Positions 54,378-64,000 of a DNA stretch of 64,000 bases are shown here, in pieces. Both the position numbers and the translations under genes were made by a program. Positions within the stretch are counted from its first letter, which is position 1. Every line of letters starts with the position of its first letter. A model generated the notes under the pieces. The model had not been told where the DNA came from. It saw nothing but the letters and a program-made list of their open reading frames with translations, and searched no databases. Source of the stretch: Calvatia gigantea (taxonomy: Eukaryota; Basidiomycota; Agaricomycetes; Agaricales; Lycoperdaceae); the NCBI GenBank assembly GCA_025093985.1, contig JACAAK010000008.1, positions 1,054,001-1,118,000 of the forward strand. Direction: 5' to 3'.

Positions 54378-56333
54378 ATGTTCAGACACAACCTCACCCG
54401 CCGGGATGCCTTCCTCATCCTCCTCGGCGCTTCCTCTATGCACATCTGGACCCTGCTTTTCCGCGAAACACCAGCTGACCAGTCAATCCTTATCAACACC
54501 CAGTTCAATCATCATAACGTTGATGCACATCTTCATCACAATGTGGAGCACCACCACCTTGACAAGGCGCTCGAAACGGTAGTCGCTTCAACCGTTACTA
54601 TGACACAAACCGTGACCGAGACCGCGCTTCCATCTCCAACACTAGATCCGTCGGCGGCAGACCGCGAACGCATTAATGGGGAGCTCCCACATACAAGTAT
54701 TGTGGCACATGCACCTGGTTGGACTTTATTCAAGAACCTCTACATGTCCAATGGGACGTTGTATATTCTCACGCCGAGACCGAAGAAATTTCCTGAGATT
54801 CGGTTGATGACAAGTACGGGTCTGCCTGCGGTGAACACGCCGGAAAATATTGCGTCGCGCGAACCGACGATGGATAATATGGATTTCATAACGCCAGCGG
54901 ATGCACTTGAACGATGGGGCGGGGATCCTGATAAAGGCGAGACGAACCGAGTGTGGACAATCGAGGGCCATACCGTACGTATCTCTCGCCTATACACCAA
55001 TGTCGAACCTTGAGTAAAAACCTCACTTCCTTTGTCCAGTTATTATTCAACGACCCTTCACAATTCCTACGACACTACTACCACCTCGTCGCAGAACTCT
55101 TCTTCGGCGTCCAAGCATTCTGGCACGGCGCATTCTCAGAACCAGAAACCGCCACACCGGGATACACACCCCAACAACTCGCATTCTCCTCCTCTCCCAC
55201 TCTACACCCACCTCCACCTCATATCGACCGTGCTATCTTCGCTCATTCAAACGCTGACGGGTGGCGCGATAATCCCGGGTTCAATTCTTACTTCCTCCGC
55301 GCCGCATTTCCTTCTCTGACAGTTGAACATGAAGAAGACTGGTCAGATAGGATCGCAGTTACGCAAAACGGTACCCGCGTATGGAGATTCCCTACGGTTC
55401 TGCTTACAGATAGGAGTGCGGCTCATAGAGGCAGAGTATGCGGTAGTGTGACTCAACGTACAGCCGCAGAAGCTTGGGAGGGTATGCGGCGTATTGGGAA
55501 GCTTAGGGGAAGGCATGTTGGTGGGTGGTGGGAGCCTGTTAGGAATTCGATTTGGGAGTTTGCTGGAATCCCGTTACAGGAGAGGAAGAGTGGGAGCGAG
55601 GAGGTGAAGGTTCCTGAGGAGGATGTTGTGATTCGTGGATCTGTTGAAATTGGAGAGGAGATTTTGAATGGTGTTGGTGTGGAGGCGCAGAAGTATTTGC
55701 CGATGCCAGATAAGGTTGTGATTACTTACATCTCTAGACAAGCTACTAAGAGGCGTAAGTTGACCAAGGAGGATCATGGTATTCTGGTGAAAGAGTTGGA
55801 GGCGTTGGTGGAGAGGAAGAATGAGGAGGCGAAGAAGGATGAGACGAAGAAGGAATGGGAGTTGAGCGTTATGGAAGCGGAAAAGATGACCAAGGATGAG
55901 CAAGTCAGAGCTGCGGCAAGGACCACCGTGAGTTTACCCCGAAATTGCTGTAATCTGGGCTATTTGACTCACCAAACCAAACTATAGATCATGCTCGGTG
56001 TACACGGAAACGGACTTACACATCTCGTCTGGATGAAACCTTCAAGAGTCTCAACTGTAATTGAAGTGTTTTACCCTGAGGGCTTCGCACATGACTATCA
56101 GTGGACTGCACGATCGCTCGGTATGGCCCACTTTGCAGTTTGGAATGATACGTGAGTTCTTGTGTGTACCCTGTTTCTCCGTCCACGGGCTAACTGAGAG
56201 TGCGTTCAGACACTTTGCACATCCTAATAAACCTAGTGTCAATTACCCCCAAGGATTCCAAGGGAATAGTATACCCGTCTATGGACCCACCGTGGCTAAA
56301 CTAATTGAGGATCGGGTTGAGGACGTTTTGTAG
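54378..56333 (+). CDS. Glycosyltransferase family 61 protein, type II membrane
   Basis: Starts MFRHNLTRRDAFLILLGASS, a short cytosolic tail followed by a signal-anchor-like helix, as expected for a Golgi or ER enzyme. The lumenal part has FLRHYYHLVAELFFGVQAFW, ITYISRQATKRRKLTKEDH and, late in the protein, LGVHGNGLTHLVWM followed by VIEVFYPEG. These match the GT61 (DUF563) core: the ISR block and the GVHGAGLxN-type block, here with N in HGNGL. Three to four small introns join the exons in frame. Family role: transfer of a sugar (xylose, GlcNAc or similar) from a nucleotide sugar to glycans or proteins; the acceptor is not predictable. Confidence 0.8.
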
Positions 56334-56670
56334 CCCTTGACATACTTTGATGGACTGAAACTTTGCTTCAATTTGTTGTAATTTTACCGCCACATTCTTG
56401 CGTTGCTTGGTCACGCTTATCTTCGTGTTCAAATTTCTTACATAGGGTTTTCAGGAGGCTGGCTTCAATTGACCTACCTAGCTGTGATGTTTAAAACAAT
56501 ATTCGAGAAAGAATAGAATGATTGTGCGATAGTCAACTCAATGAGCGCTGAACCGGACTCAATTTGTTTGGCTTTCAAGCCCTAATCAAACAAACGGAAA
56601 AAAAAGTGATGTCCGCGTTCCGTGACTTCCGTCGCGTCGACCTCGCGCTCCGAGTAGACATCCTCCACCA

Positions 56671-57273
56671 ATGCTCACCACAACCCTCCGCTCACAAGCA
56701 AGCACATCTTGCCAGCACCTCCCAAAACCAAACAACAAACTAAAATCCCCCAACACTCCCACCCGTTTCGTATCAACATCTCCCTACGGCCGCACACACG
56801 TCTGGAAACGTCGCCTCCCCGTCCTCCCAAACCCAGTCGTACCAAAATACCCACAGACAGTTATAAGGTCTGACGGAACATCTTTCGTACAATGGACAAC
56901 GTCTCCAAAGAGCTTGATTAGGCTCACGAGAGATACGACAAATAATCCAGTGTGGAATACAGCTAGTTGGGCGAGTGAGAGGAGTTTGGAGGAGGAGAGT
57001 GGGAGTGCGGGTCGGATGGGGAGGTTTAGTAGGCGGTTTGGTGGTGTTACAAAGGAGGAGAAGAAAGAGGTGAAGGTGAAGGATGTCGATGAAGGGAAGG
57101 TGGAGAAAGCTAGAGAGGATGTTGTTGATTTGACTGGTGGATTTGGTACGGGTGTGGGTGGGGCCATGGGTATGGGAGGAGCGTTGGATGATGTCAAGTG
57201 GTTTGAGGAGATGGCAGGTTTGACTGGGGGTGAGAAAAGTGGTGAAAAGGGGAAGAAAAAAGAGAAGAAATAG
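56671..57273 (+). CDS. Mitochondrial ribosomal protein bL31
   Basis: Intronless, 200 codons. A basic, Ser/Thr-rich N-terminus (MLTTTLRSQASTSCQHLPK) looks like a mitochondrial targeting sequence. The core PKYPQTVIRSDGTSFVQW, SLIRLTRDTTNNPVWN matches fungal mitochondrial L31 (Mrpl36 family), including the DGTSF and DTTNxPxWN blocks. The C-terminal half is an extra, Gly- and Lys-rich extension ending GEKGKKKEKK. Role: large-subunit protein of the mitochondrial ribosome. The start is the only Met ahead of the targeting-like region; the 337-bp gap upstream (56334-56670) holds no other gene. Confidence 0.82.
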   Translation: MLTTTLRSQASTSCQHLPKPNNKLKSPNTPTRFVSTSPYGRTHVWKRRLPVLPNPVVPKYPQTVIRSDGTSFVQWTTSPKSLIRLTRDTTNNPVWNTASWASERSLEEESGSAGRMGRFSRRFGGVTKEEKKEVKVKDVDEGKVEKAREDVVDLTGGFGTGVGGAMGMGGALDDVKWFEEMAGLTGGEKSGEKGKKKEKK

Positions 57274-58116
57274 ATGTGTTGGGGAGGATAACTTAGTGAG
57301 TAAATTCTTGATTTTGCGTGTTTCTCGTATATTGATCGTTTCGGTGGTAGGATTGGTTCCGATGAGATATTTAATTCCTAATTCCCGATGACCTTGTTTA
57401 TTCCAGGACGTGAATGCACTCCACTTTACACTGGGTATTATTTCGGGCTAGATCCGTTCGCTTCTTCGCTTCCCCACCAAAAAATGAGACGTAACTCGCG
57501 TTCTGCTTCAAATCCAAAGTCCAGAAGGGGCGTAGGCCAACTATTAAATGTCAGTGAGGCAAGTAAGTCGGCGAGCGTGCGCCAGCGCGACGCCACATTG
57601 ACGCGTCGGCGATAGGGAAGCAAGCAATTTAACATGAAACAATCCATTCCGTCAGTCAGTCAAACAATTTCGGAACATGGAAACAGCGGTCTTCATGCAC
57701 GGTTTGTTATACATTGAAAACCGACTCGTACCGGTATTGCAGCGAACACCATAAGGTTTGCGCTCCCCAAGGACCAGTGAGACGAGGTTATTTAACCTTT
57801 CACCTCTTGGACCGCTATCCCTGCGATCAGAACGAATTGTCTCATCAGTTTAAAATTTGCGTATCTTGCGGGTGTTTTGAATAAGGTTAGTCCATTTATC
57901 GGTGTCCGCTCGTCGGTCCCGGCCTTCCGTTTTTTTCTTTAATATATATATAGGGGACTCGTAGAATCATCAGCAAAAGCACCATTTCCCAGTCTTCCTA
58001 TCCCTCAGGATTTCAATTTTGTGCGTACTATTATTCTCATCAGTTAAGTGCAGGCTTAAGCGGTATTAAGCGTCAATACCTGGAACCCTCAGGTTTAATA
58101 TTCATCCCGTTTGACG
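57274..58116. other. Intergenic; promoter of chitin deacetylase gene
   Basis: 840 bp. A TATATATATA run at 57942-57951 lies about 165 bp before the start of the deacetylase gene and probably serves as its TATA region. An open frame at 57388-57615 has no motif. Confidence 0.5.
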
Positions 58117-59356
58117 ATGTTCTTGGGTGCTCGTCTTCGTGTTGCCCTCCTTGCTATTTTCGCGTTTGACGCGGTAGTTGGTGCCTATGCGGCGCCTGGC
58201 CGTCGAGAACCTACTAATCTCGCAAGAGTTGTGAGAAGCTGTACACAAGATAAGGTCGCGGCTCTAACTTTTGTAAGTTTAAGCTTTTGCACTTTTGTTC
58301 GCGTGAAGGAGCTAACACGTTTGGAACGGAAAGGACGACGGACCATTTAGGTTTACGAATGATGCCGTGAGGATTTTGGATGAGAACGGAGCAAAGGGGA
58401 CGTTCTTCGTCAGTGAGTACTTTTAAAAAATTAGCTTGAGTCAAATGCACAGCTAATGGTGGTATCGTGTGGTAGATGGCAAAAACTGGGGATGTATCTA
58501 TGACCAGAGCAGCGTTGATGCCCTGAACAATGCGTACCGCAAGGGACACCAGATTGCATCCCATACTTGGGGGCACCGAGACCTTAACACTTTATCTCGC
58601 GACAATGGTATGTTATTTGCTTCGACAGTAGCACCGTCACGTTGACAGTTACGCAGTTATACAAGAAGTGAGGAAGAGCCATGGTTCGTGGATTTGATCA
58701 GTTGAATCTTTGAACAAAGGTTGGGTACTGACGATGCGTCAGTGGCGATTGAAAGAATCACTGGAGCTAGCGTCGCATTTATGCGCCCTCGTGGGTTACA
58801 TTATTTGTACCCTCACTGAGCTTGTCACTGATATCTTGGGCTTTAGCTTTTGGAAATTACAACAACAACGTACGCGAGGCCGCTGCCGGTCTAGGCGAAA
58901 CTGTCGTGATTTGGGACCTGGAGTACGTCTTAAAGGCGTGTCATGCTTGTCACGAGCTGATTTCCATATCGTTACAAGTTCCGGGGACTCCACAGGCAAA
59001 AGTATAGCTGATCAGAAAGGGCAGTACTCTGCAGTTACCTCTCGTAAACCGAAGAATGTATTGTCATTGCAGCATGATGTGCACAGTGCGTCCGTTGATC
59101 TAAGCTCTGGGGGTTTAGGACTGATCAAGGTTTTGTCCCTTCAGGTAGCTCTGTATACGATGTGTTGCCCTACGCTATTCAGCAACTCAAAGGAGCGGGG
59201 TACAGGCTTGTGACACTCGCGGAATGCCTTGGTGAAGCCCCATACCAGAAAGTTAGGCAGCCTCAGTCGAGGACGGTGAGTGATCGCTTTTTTGTATGGC
59301 CGTTACTGAGTACTGATCGATGGGAGTCCTGCCTACAGTCCGACTGGCACTGCTGA
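58117..59356 (+). CDS. Secreted chitin deacetylase (polysaccharide deacetylase, CE4)
   Basis: About eight exons join in frame. The signal peptide is MFLGARLRVALLAIFAFDAVVGAYA, cleaved probably at AYA-AP. All five CE4 motifs can be read: motif 1 LTFDDGPF (split by an intron after LTF), motif 2 SHTWGH, motif 3 MRPPFGNYN (restored by a 60-nt intron), motif 4 IWDLDSGDS and motif 5 LQHDVH. The catalytic Asp of TFDDG and the metal-binding Asp and two His of motif 2 are present. It ends SDWHC, a usual C-terminus for fungal secreted deacetylases. Role: removes acetyl groups from chitin or chitooligosaccharides in the wall or outside the cell. No GPI signal is seen. Confidence 0.9.
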
Positions 59357-60259
59357 GAAGATGCCCCCTTTTGTTTGCAATTTCGTTTTCGAGCACCTTG
59401 GACATTACAGACTTTAATATGGACGATATTCCCTGATGAACCCACTATGATTAGCCTTTACTAATCGATTGTTGTACCTCGTTCTGGCCAGGATATTTCG
59501 ACCTTGTTGGAAGCTGAACGTTGCCAACTATCCTCCTACACTGCAAGAGGACAAGAAACAGGACCATTCAGTGATTTACCCCATTCCTTCACCGTTGTCA
59601 ACTACTTCCGGAATGACGTCTAAGGGCACATTCTCCTTCTGCCTCACCTCCTAGCGCCACGCCTCCCTCAAGATCCGCTCTAGATTGACACGTGGGGTTT
59701 TACGAATTTGAACAGAATGGAAGGGGCAAACGGGATATGATGGTCCGGGCTTTAGTATGAAGCCGAAGTTGAGAAGATCAACTCTAAACACAATCTCTCC
59801 ACGAAGTCCCAACTAAGGGTGCTTCACCTCACCATGCTTCAGTCAGTTACAGTGACAAGTAAGTAAGTATCAGGGATCAGTGCGACTTCGAAGTGCAATA
59901 TATGGCACGTGACCGCGCCGCGTGTTGGTCCCATCATCCACGCGTTGTTCGACATTCACCCAACTGATCATGAAGAAGGTACATCATATCATCCTTCCTA
60001 TGCTATACATAGCTACCCCACGCTTAAGAGTCCATCAGATAAGATTATTCGGTCCATGGCCGACAATCAACCGGTGACTGGGATAGTTGCATTGGAATCT
60101 GCGAAGGCTTCTGAGCGGACTTTGCCAGCTTCTCGTTCTGTCCCACCTAGTTCGTCATCTCAACCTCCTGGGCTCTGCTACGGAACTCGGGGTTTATCTC
60201 TTGTAATCCACGACTTGCGTAACTCCCTGAATATCGCCCTTGTATATCTCATTTCCATC
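59357..60259. other. Intergenic; upstream of DUF6699 gene
   Basis: 900 bp. The frame of the next gene stays open upstream from 59909, but the stretch before 60260 lacks the compositional character of the protein and is more likely 5' leader. Nothing else seen. Confidence 0.4.
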
Positions 60260-61873
60260 ATGTCGAACCCTGCGTATGGAACGATGGCAATGTTCGAAAG
60301 GCCCAGAAGTGCAGGCCCGGGCATGGGCGGGGGCGGCTTTATACCCCCACCTCCTGGAGCTAGCCAGGGAGGGGAGCCCGGCCATTACCCACCCTTTCAA
60401 CAAGGATACCCCAGGTTTGCACAGCTTTTAAGTCTATCTTTTGAAAGACACTAATCCCTTTTCCGAAAGCCCATATGGCTGGCCTTCTCCGAATGGACTA
60501 CCCCCTCAACACTCAGCATGGACCCATAGCTTATCCCAACAAGCTCTTCAACCATCACAAACACATTCATATCCACCATCTTGGGTTTATGGCCCAGATA
60601 ATCCTGGCAGCACACCCGGCCGTCCCGCCGTCTTCCCACAAACTCCCGTTACACCAACCAGCGGCAGCCGCTACTCTCCATACTCTTCTCAACCATACCA
60701 GCAGCCCCCGCCTGCGTCAGCGCCTGCGCATTTGTCACCCTGGTCTCAGCCATTTCAACACCACCAACAATCGCAATATTCCATGCCTCCCATACCCTTT
60801 GTAGATGACCATGCCAGCTCTACCCTACCTAGGCTTTTCGGAGTATCCGCAAATACAATGCCTAGTATGAAGTCGGCAATGAAGCAATCGAGTTCACAGT
60901 GGGAATATTCCATGCCTCCCATACCCTATGAAGACGATCGTGATAGCTATGCCCGGCAGAAACCTTTCGGAGGATCCGCAAATGCGCCGCCTCCCAAGAA
61001 ATCGGCAATGAAGCGATCGAGCTCACAATCAGCGGTAGATAGACCGCTAGAGTCTCAAACTCGGCGAATGGAACCGTCCATGCCTGGTGGATCCGGCTTC
61101 AGTTCAGGCCGTCATGGACGACGAGTAACAGAACCAGTGATACCGCCTATTTCTATACCTAACGCCCCTGTGTATACACGGGCAGATGATGAAACCTATA
61201 CTGCGACGAATCTCTCACTTAGGCCGAGGGATTGGAGGGCGGACTATTCTACGAAGCAAGGTATATCGTCATATCTACCAAAGATTGGGAAGGTCCGAAC
61301 AGATGTGGAAGGTACGTGGGTCTACTATCCTCCTCCTCCTGTTACCCACTTTCAAGGGAAGAATATATCGACACCATCAAACGGAGTATGCACCCATTGC
61401 TCCTCTACATTCTGGACAACCCACCACTCGCTTTTGATCTAAGATGCAGTATCGTGGAGGGCCATAACATCCTATTCCAAACCCTCGGAAGGAATTACAA
61501 CGAGGTGGATTTGGCCCAGCTTGCTGCCCACCCCGCAGCGCCGATGCTCAGACTATATCATCCGCGTCTCCCGTGGTATGTTGACATCCACCAGTCACAT
61601 CCGAACGGGGTGACCGTGTTTGATGTGCTCGTACAGCTGAGTCGTCAGATGCAAACACCTATCCATAGTCGGCATTACTACAATGAAACCTTGGATGAGA
61701 CGGATCGCGCAGCCCTGGCGAAGTCTTTTAAGGAAAGAATCAGGGGAAGAAAGGGGGAGCGTGGCAAGGGAATATTGCAGGTTGAATTTTTAGGGGAGAA
61801 GTGCGTGTTGGAGGGTTTGGTGCGGGGAAAGCAAGGGATGTGGGAGATGAAGACTAGAAGACCTGAGCGGTGA
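60260..61873 (+). CDS. DUF6699-like protein with Pro/Ser-rich N-terminus
   Basis: It starts MSNPAYGTMAMFERPRSAG at 60260. The N-terminal two thirds are Pro, Gln and Ser-rich and contain a 43-residue unit repeated in tandem (60777-60905 and 60906-61034; YSMPPIP...KSAMK.SSSQ). The C-terminal domain, after a short intron near 61310, reads MHPLLLYILDNPPLAFDLR, PAAPMLRLYHPRLPWYVDI, GVTVFDVLVQL and ends KTRRPER. The domain pattern (L-x-(W/Y)-D strand, then LP-W-x-(V/I)-D, then VTVxDVL) matches DUF6699, a domain frequent and expanded in Agaricomycetes. Its function is unknown. No signal peptide. Confidence 0.75.
60777..61034 (+). repeat. Tandem 129-bp coding duplication
   Basis: Two in-frame copies of a 129-bp unit inside the DUF6699 gene, starting TATTCCATGCCTCCCATACC at 60777 and again at 60906. 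They have diverged at many positions but keep length and frame, adding 43 residues. Confidence 0.85.
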
Positions 61874-63209
61874 TCGTAGGGTCACCACGTTCTGAGATCT
61901 CCTTCGTTCGTTCCTCAAGAAGCGGCCGGCGTGGCCTCTCAATTCGCATGTCAATATCCGTTGTTACCCTCTGGGTCGTCGGCTGTTCACTCTATTTTGC
62001 ATTCTGTCAGACAACCGACAATTCCGTCGCACACTTGTCGCATCTCCAGTGTTTTTCTCGCTTTCCATGTATTATTTTTTCCCATCAGAGGACTATTTAT
62101 CAGGATACCGATCACACGAGCACTTTTTCCAACCGTTATGAAAAATAGGCAACCGCAACCATTTCGCTCAACCTCCAACCTTTCATCACCCATTACACTG
62201 TTTTCGGACAGTATTATATTCACACAGATTCGATGGGTGCAATGAATATGCTCCCTTCGACCTTCTTGGTAGAATACTGGAGATCATCCTCAGTGTCCTG
62301 CTTCCTGATTGGTACATAGCCTTGCTGGCGAAACCCCATTTCATGTATCCTGCTTATTTAGCTCATCTTGTTGGGTGCGCCGCTGATGAGGTCGCTAAGG
62401 CCTAAGGTTTCTGATTTAACTTTCTACGTTGCGGATAGTGATAGGTGTTGCTTTCAACCGCTCGCTCGAAGGATCCTGAAGTTACGTTGCAGCTGGATAG
62501 TGGATACTCAGGTCGGTTCCAGGCGGGAATACTGGGTTTAAAGGTTGTTTCCCTCGAGTTTCAAGTATCGCCGGCCCGCAAGGAAGCCGGAAAATGTTGT
62601 CCGCCCATTGCCGTCAACTCTTAGTCGAAAGGGTTGGCGGGTTTAAATCCCTGAGTGGTTCCGCGTGGTTCGGCGCTCTTGTTCTCTGTTTTGTGATATC
62701 TCGGGGTAGGGCCGACGGCAGCATGAGTAGCATCAGTCACATTAGATTCAAAACCACAGGTTCTGTCAGTTATATCAAAGAATTTGCCCATACGAGACAC
62801 AACGCTCCCGCGTAGAGACTCCCAAGTTTATATTAGGTTAAGGATCATGAGAAAGATGTGATGTGACAAAATTTTCGGATCTTTTTTGTAGCAGCTTTTT
62901 CTGAAACATGGTCAACCGCAATGACAGTGATGCGCCCGGAAAGTTCTTGGCCTCCTCCAGGATACTATCGTGTGACGGAGAAGTGAGGGGAATAGCGTCG
63001 CCAGGGTATTGCCATAAACTATTTCGAGGTGTGGAGTTTGAGTGTGATCTGTTCAGGGTTGCGGTTCAACAAAACACGGGACAACAAAACTTCCTACATA
63101 CACGCTGACTGGTACGAGAGTCTTGTCCATCTTTCCTTTCCCTCCTCATTCAACTGTTGCAGGCTTTTCTCCTAACTTTCTTCCTTCGTTCACATCCCGG
63201 TCATTCATC
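61874..63209. other. Intergenic; one possible orphan exon
   Basis: 1.3 kb. A stretch at 62231-62404 reads FDGCNEYAPFDLLGRILEIILSV and onward to a stop with protein-like composition, but no start, partner exon or family was found. Several pyrimidine-rich runs near 63120-63200 probably belong to the promoter of the next gene. Confidence 0.35.
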
Positions 63210-64000
63210 ATGCCTGGCGTCTGGCAGCGACACCCCCGCTACTCCTTTCTTGTGTTTTGCGTCCTGGTCACGACCCTTTACCTCCTCGTCCCAGTTCAGC
63301 ATGAAACTCTTGCCCCGACGCTCTTTTCTATGACTGATAATGACCTACCTCAACGCATGGAACGTGCCAACCACATCTACGACAAGGTACTTGACGCTCG
63401 CAAGGGACTTATTAAGAAATTCGGGCCAACAGCCCAAGATATTGTGCCGTAGGTGTCCTCCAGGTCTTACACGTTTGATTCTAAACCAATTCTCTCGATA
63501 CCTAGATTCCCCGAAGACAAGAGGCCTTGGCCTCCTTATACCCTCTGTGCGTATAGTGGGCTTTGTTGAGTGATACTCAATTAAACATTATATTGGATAC
63601 AGGGGACTTCTTCCCAGCCGCGTTTAACTGCCCTCATGAAGTGGAACGTCACGGTGCTCTTGGTGATGGTGGTAAATGGGTGTGTGGGTTGTCTCGCGTC
63701 CGCGAGAAGTCCGATTGTGTGGTCTATTCATTCGGTGCGTTGTTTCTCCGCCTTCCCACCATGTGTCAGCAATTGACTAACTTCCTTTAGGCATTAACCT
63801 TGAATCCTCCTTTGAGGCTGAAATTTTACGCAACACTCGTTACTGTCAAATTTGGGGCTATGACTTCAGCGTCAAATCATTTGGCCCGGAAATTCCTTCT
63901 GAGAGCGCGCACCGCACTCATTTCAAGGCTTATGGCCTCGCCGGCGAGGAGGCCCATGGTCCCGAGGATAAACATCCCATGTATACTCTTGAGTCCCTTA
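63210..64000 (+). CDS. Methyltransferase-domain protein (Methyltransf_22-like), 5' part only
   Basis: It starts MPGVWQRHPRYSFLVFCVLV with an N-terminal signal-anchor helix, so probably a type II membrane or secretory-pathway protein. After two small introns (near 63451 and 63545) the domain begins: FNCPHEVERHGALGDGGKWVCGL, then YSFGINLESSFEAEIL and YDFSVKSFGPEI. GDGGKW and SFGIN...FE resemble the S-adenosylmethionine-binding core of Methyltransf_22 proteins in fungi. The gene runs off the window at 64000, so the rest of the domain is not visible. Substrate unknown. Confidence 0.75.

Overview
The window comes from a filamentous basidiomycete, most likely an Agaricomycete. Genes are densely packed, with many 45-65 nt introns (GT-AG, a few GC-AG) whose exons join in exact frame. 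It carries STE3-type mating receptors, a CaaX pheromone precursor, a Crinkler/RHS-like P-loop protein, a DUF6699 protein and F-box genes, all typical of mushroom-forming fungi. Assignments rest on family motifs read by eye; no database search was run.

Layout. 1.2-2.7 kb (-): a membrane/coiled-coil protein. 4.6-6.6 kb (+): a Crinkler/RHS-like ATPase-nuclease whose Walker A codon is split by an intron, lying between two diverged direct repeats. 7.2-9.2 kb (+): a conserved Agaricomycete protein of unknown role. 9.9-16.1 kb (-): a SHPRH/Irc20-type SNF2-RING ubiquitin ligase in about 20 exons. 16.6-17.3 kb: a non-autonomous hAT-like element with a near-perfect 8-bp target duplication, just downstream of an F-box gene (17.3-19.1 kb, -). 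19.3-23.3 kb: a divergent pair, prefoldin subunit 3 (-) and the pre-rRNA processing RNA-binding protein MRD1 (+). The MRD1 N-terminal part carries four apparent +1 frameshifts.

24.9-41.3 kb looks like a B (pheromone/receptor) mating-type region: two tandem STE3 receptors (-), a His-rich stress-type protein (+, with one apparent +1 shift), CNOT11 (-), a Cla4-like PAK kinase (-), mitochondrial ribosomal protein S19 (-) and a pheromone precursor ending in CVIA (+). Receptors, prenylated peptide and PAK kinase would act in one signalling route.

42.3-53 kb is an array of four RING-between-RING (RBR) ubiquitin ligase genes, all (+), with an F-box-like/LRR-like gene inside it. Three of them share a short helical N-terminal module that I do not recognise; the third gene has lost part of RING2 and the fourth is longer.

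53.5-64 kb holds a small membrane protein (-), a GT61-family glycosyltransferase, mitochondrial ribosomal protein bL31, a secreted chitin deacetylase, a DUF6699 protein with an internal 43-residue duplication, and the 5' part of a Methyltransf_22-type protein that runs off the window. No rRNA, tRNA, CRISPR array or complete autonomous transposon was seen.
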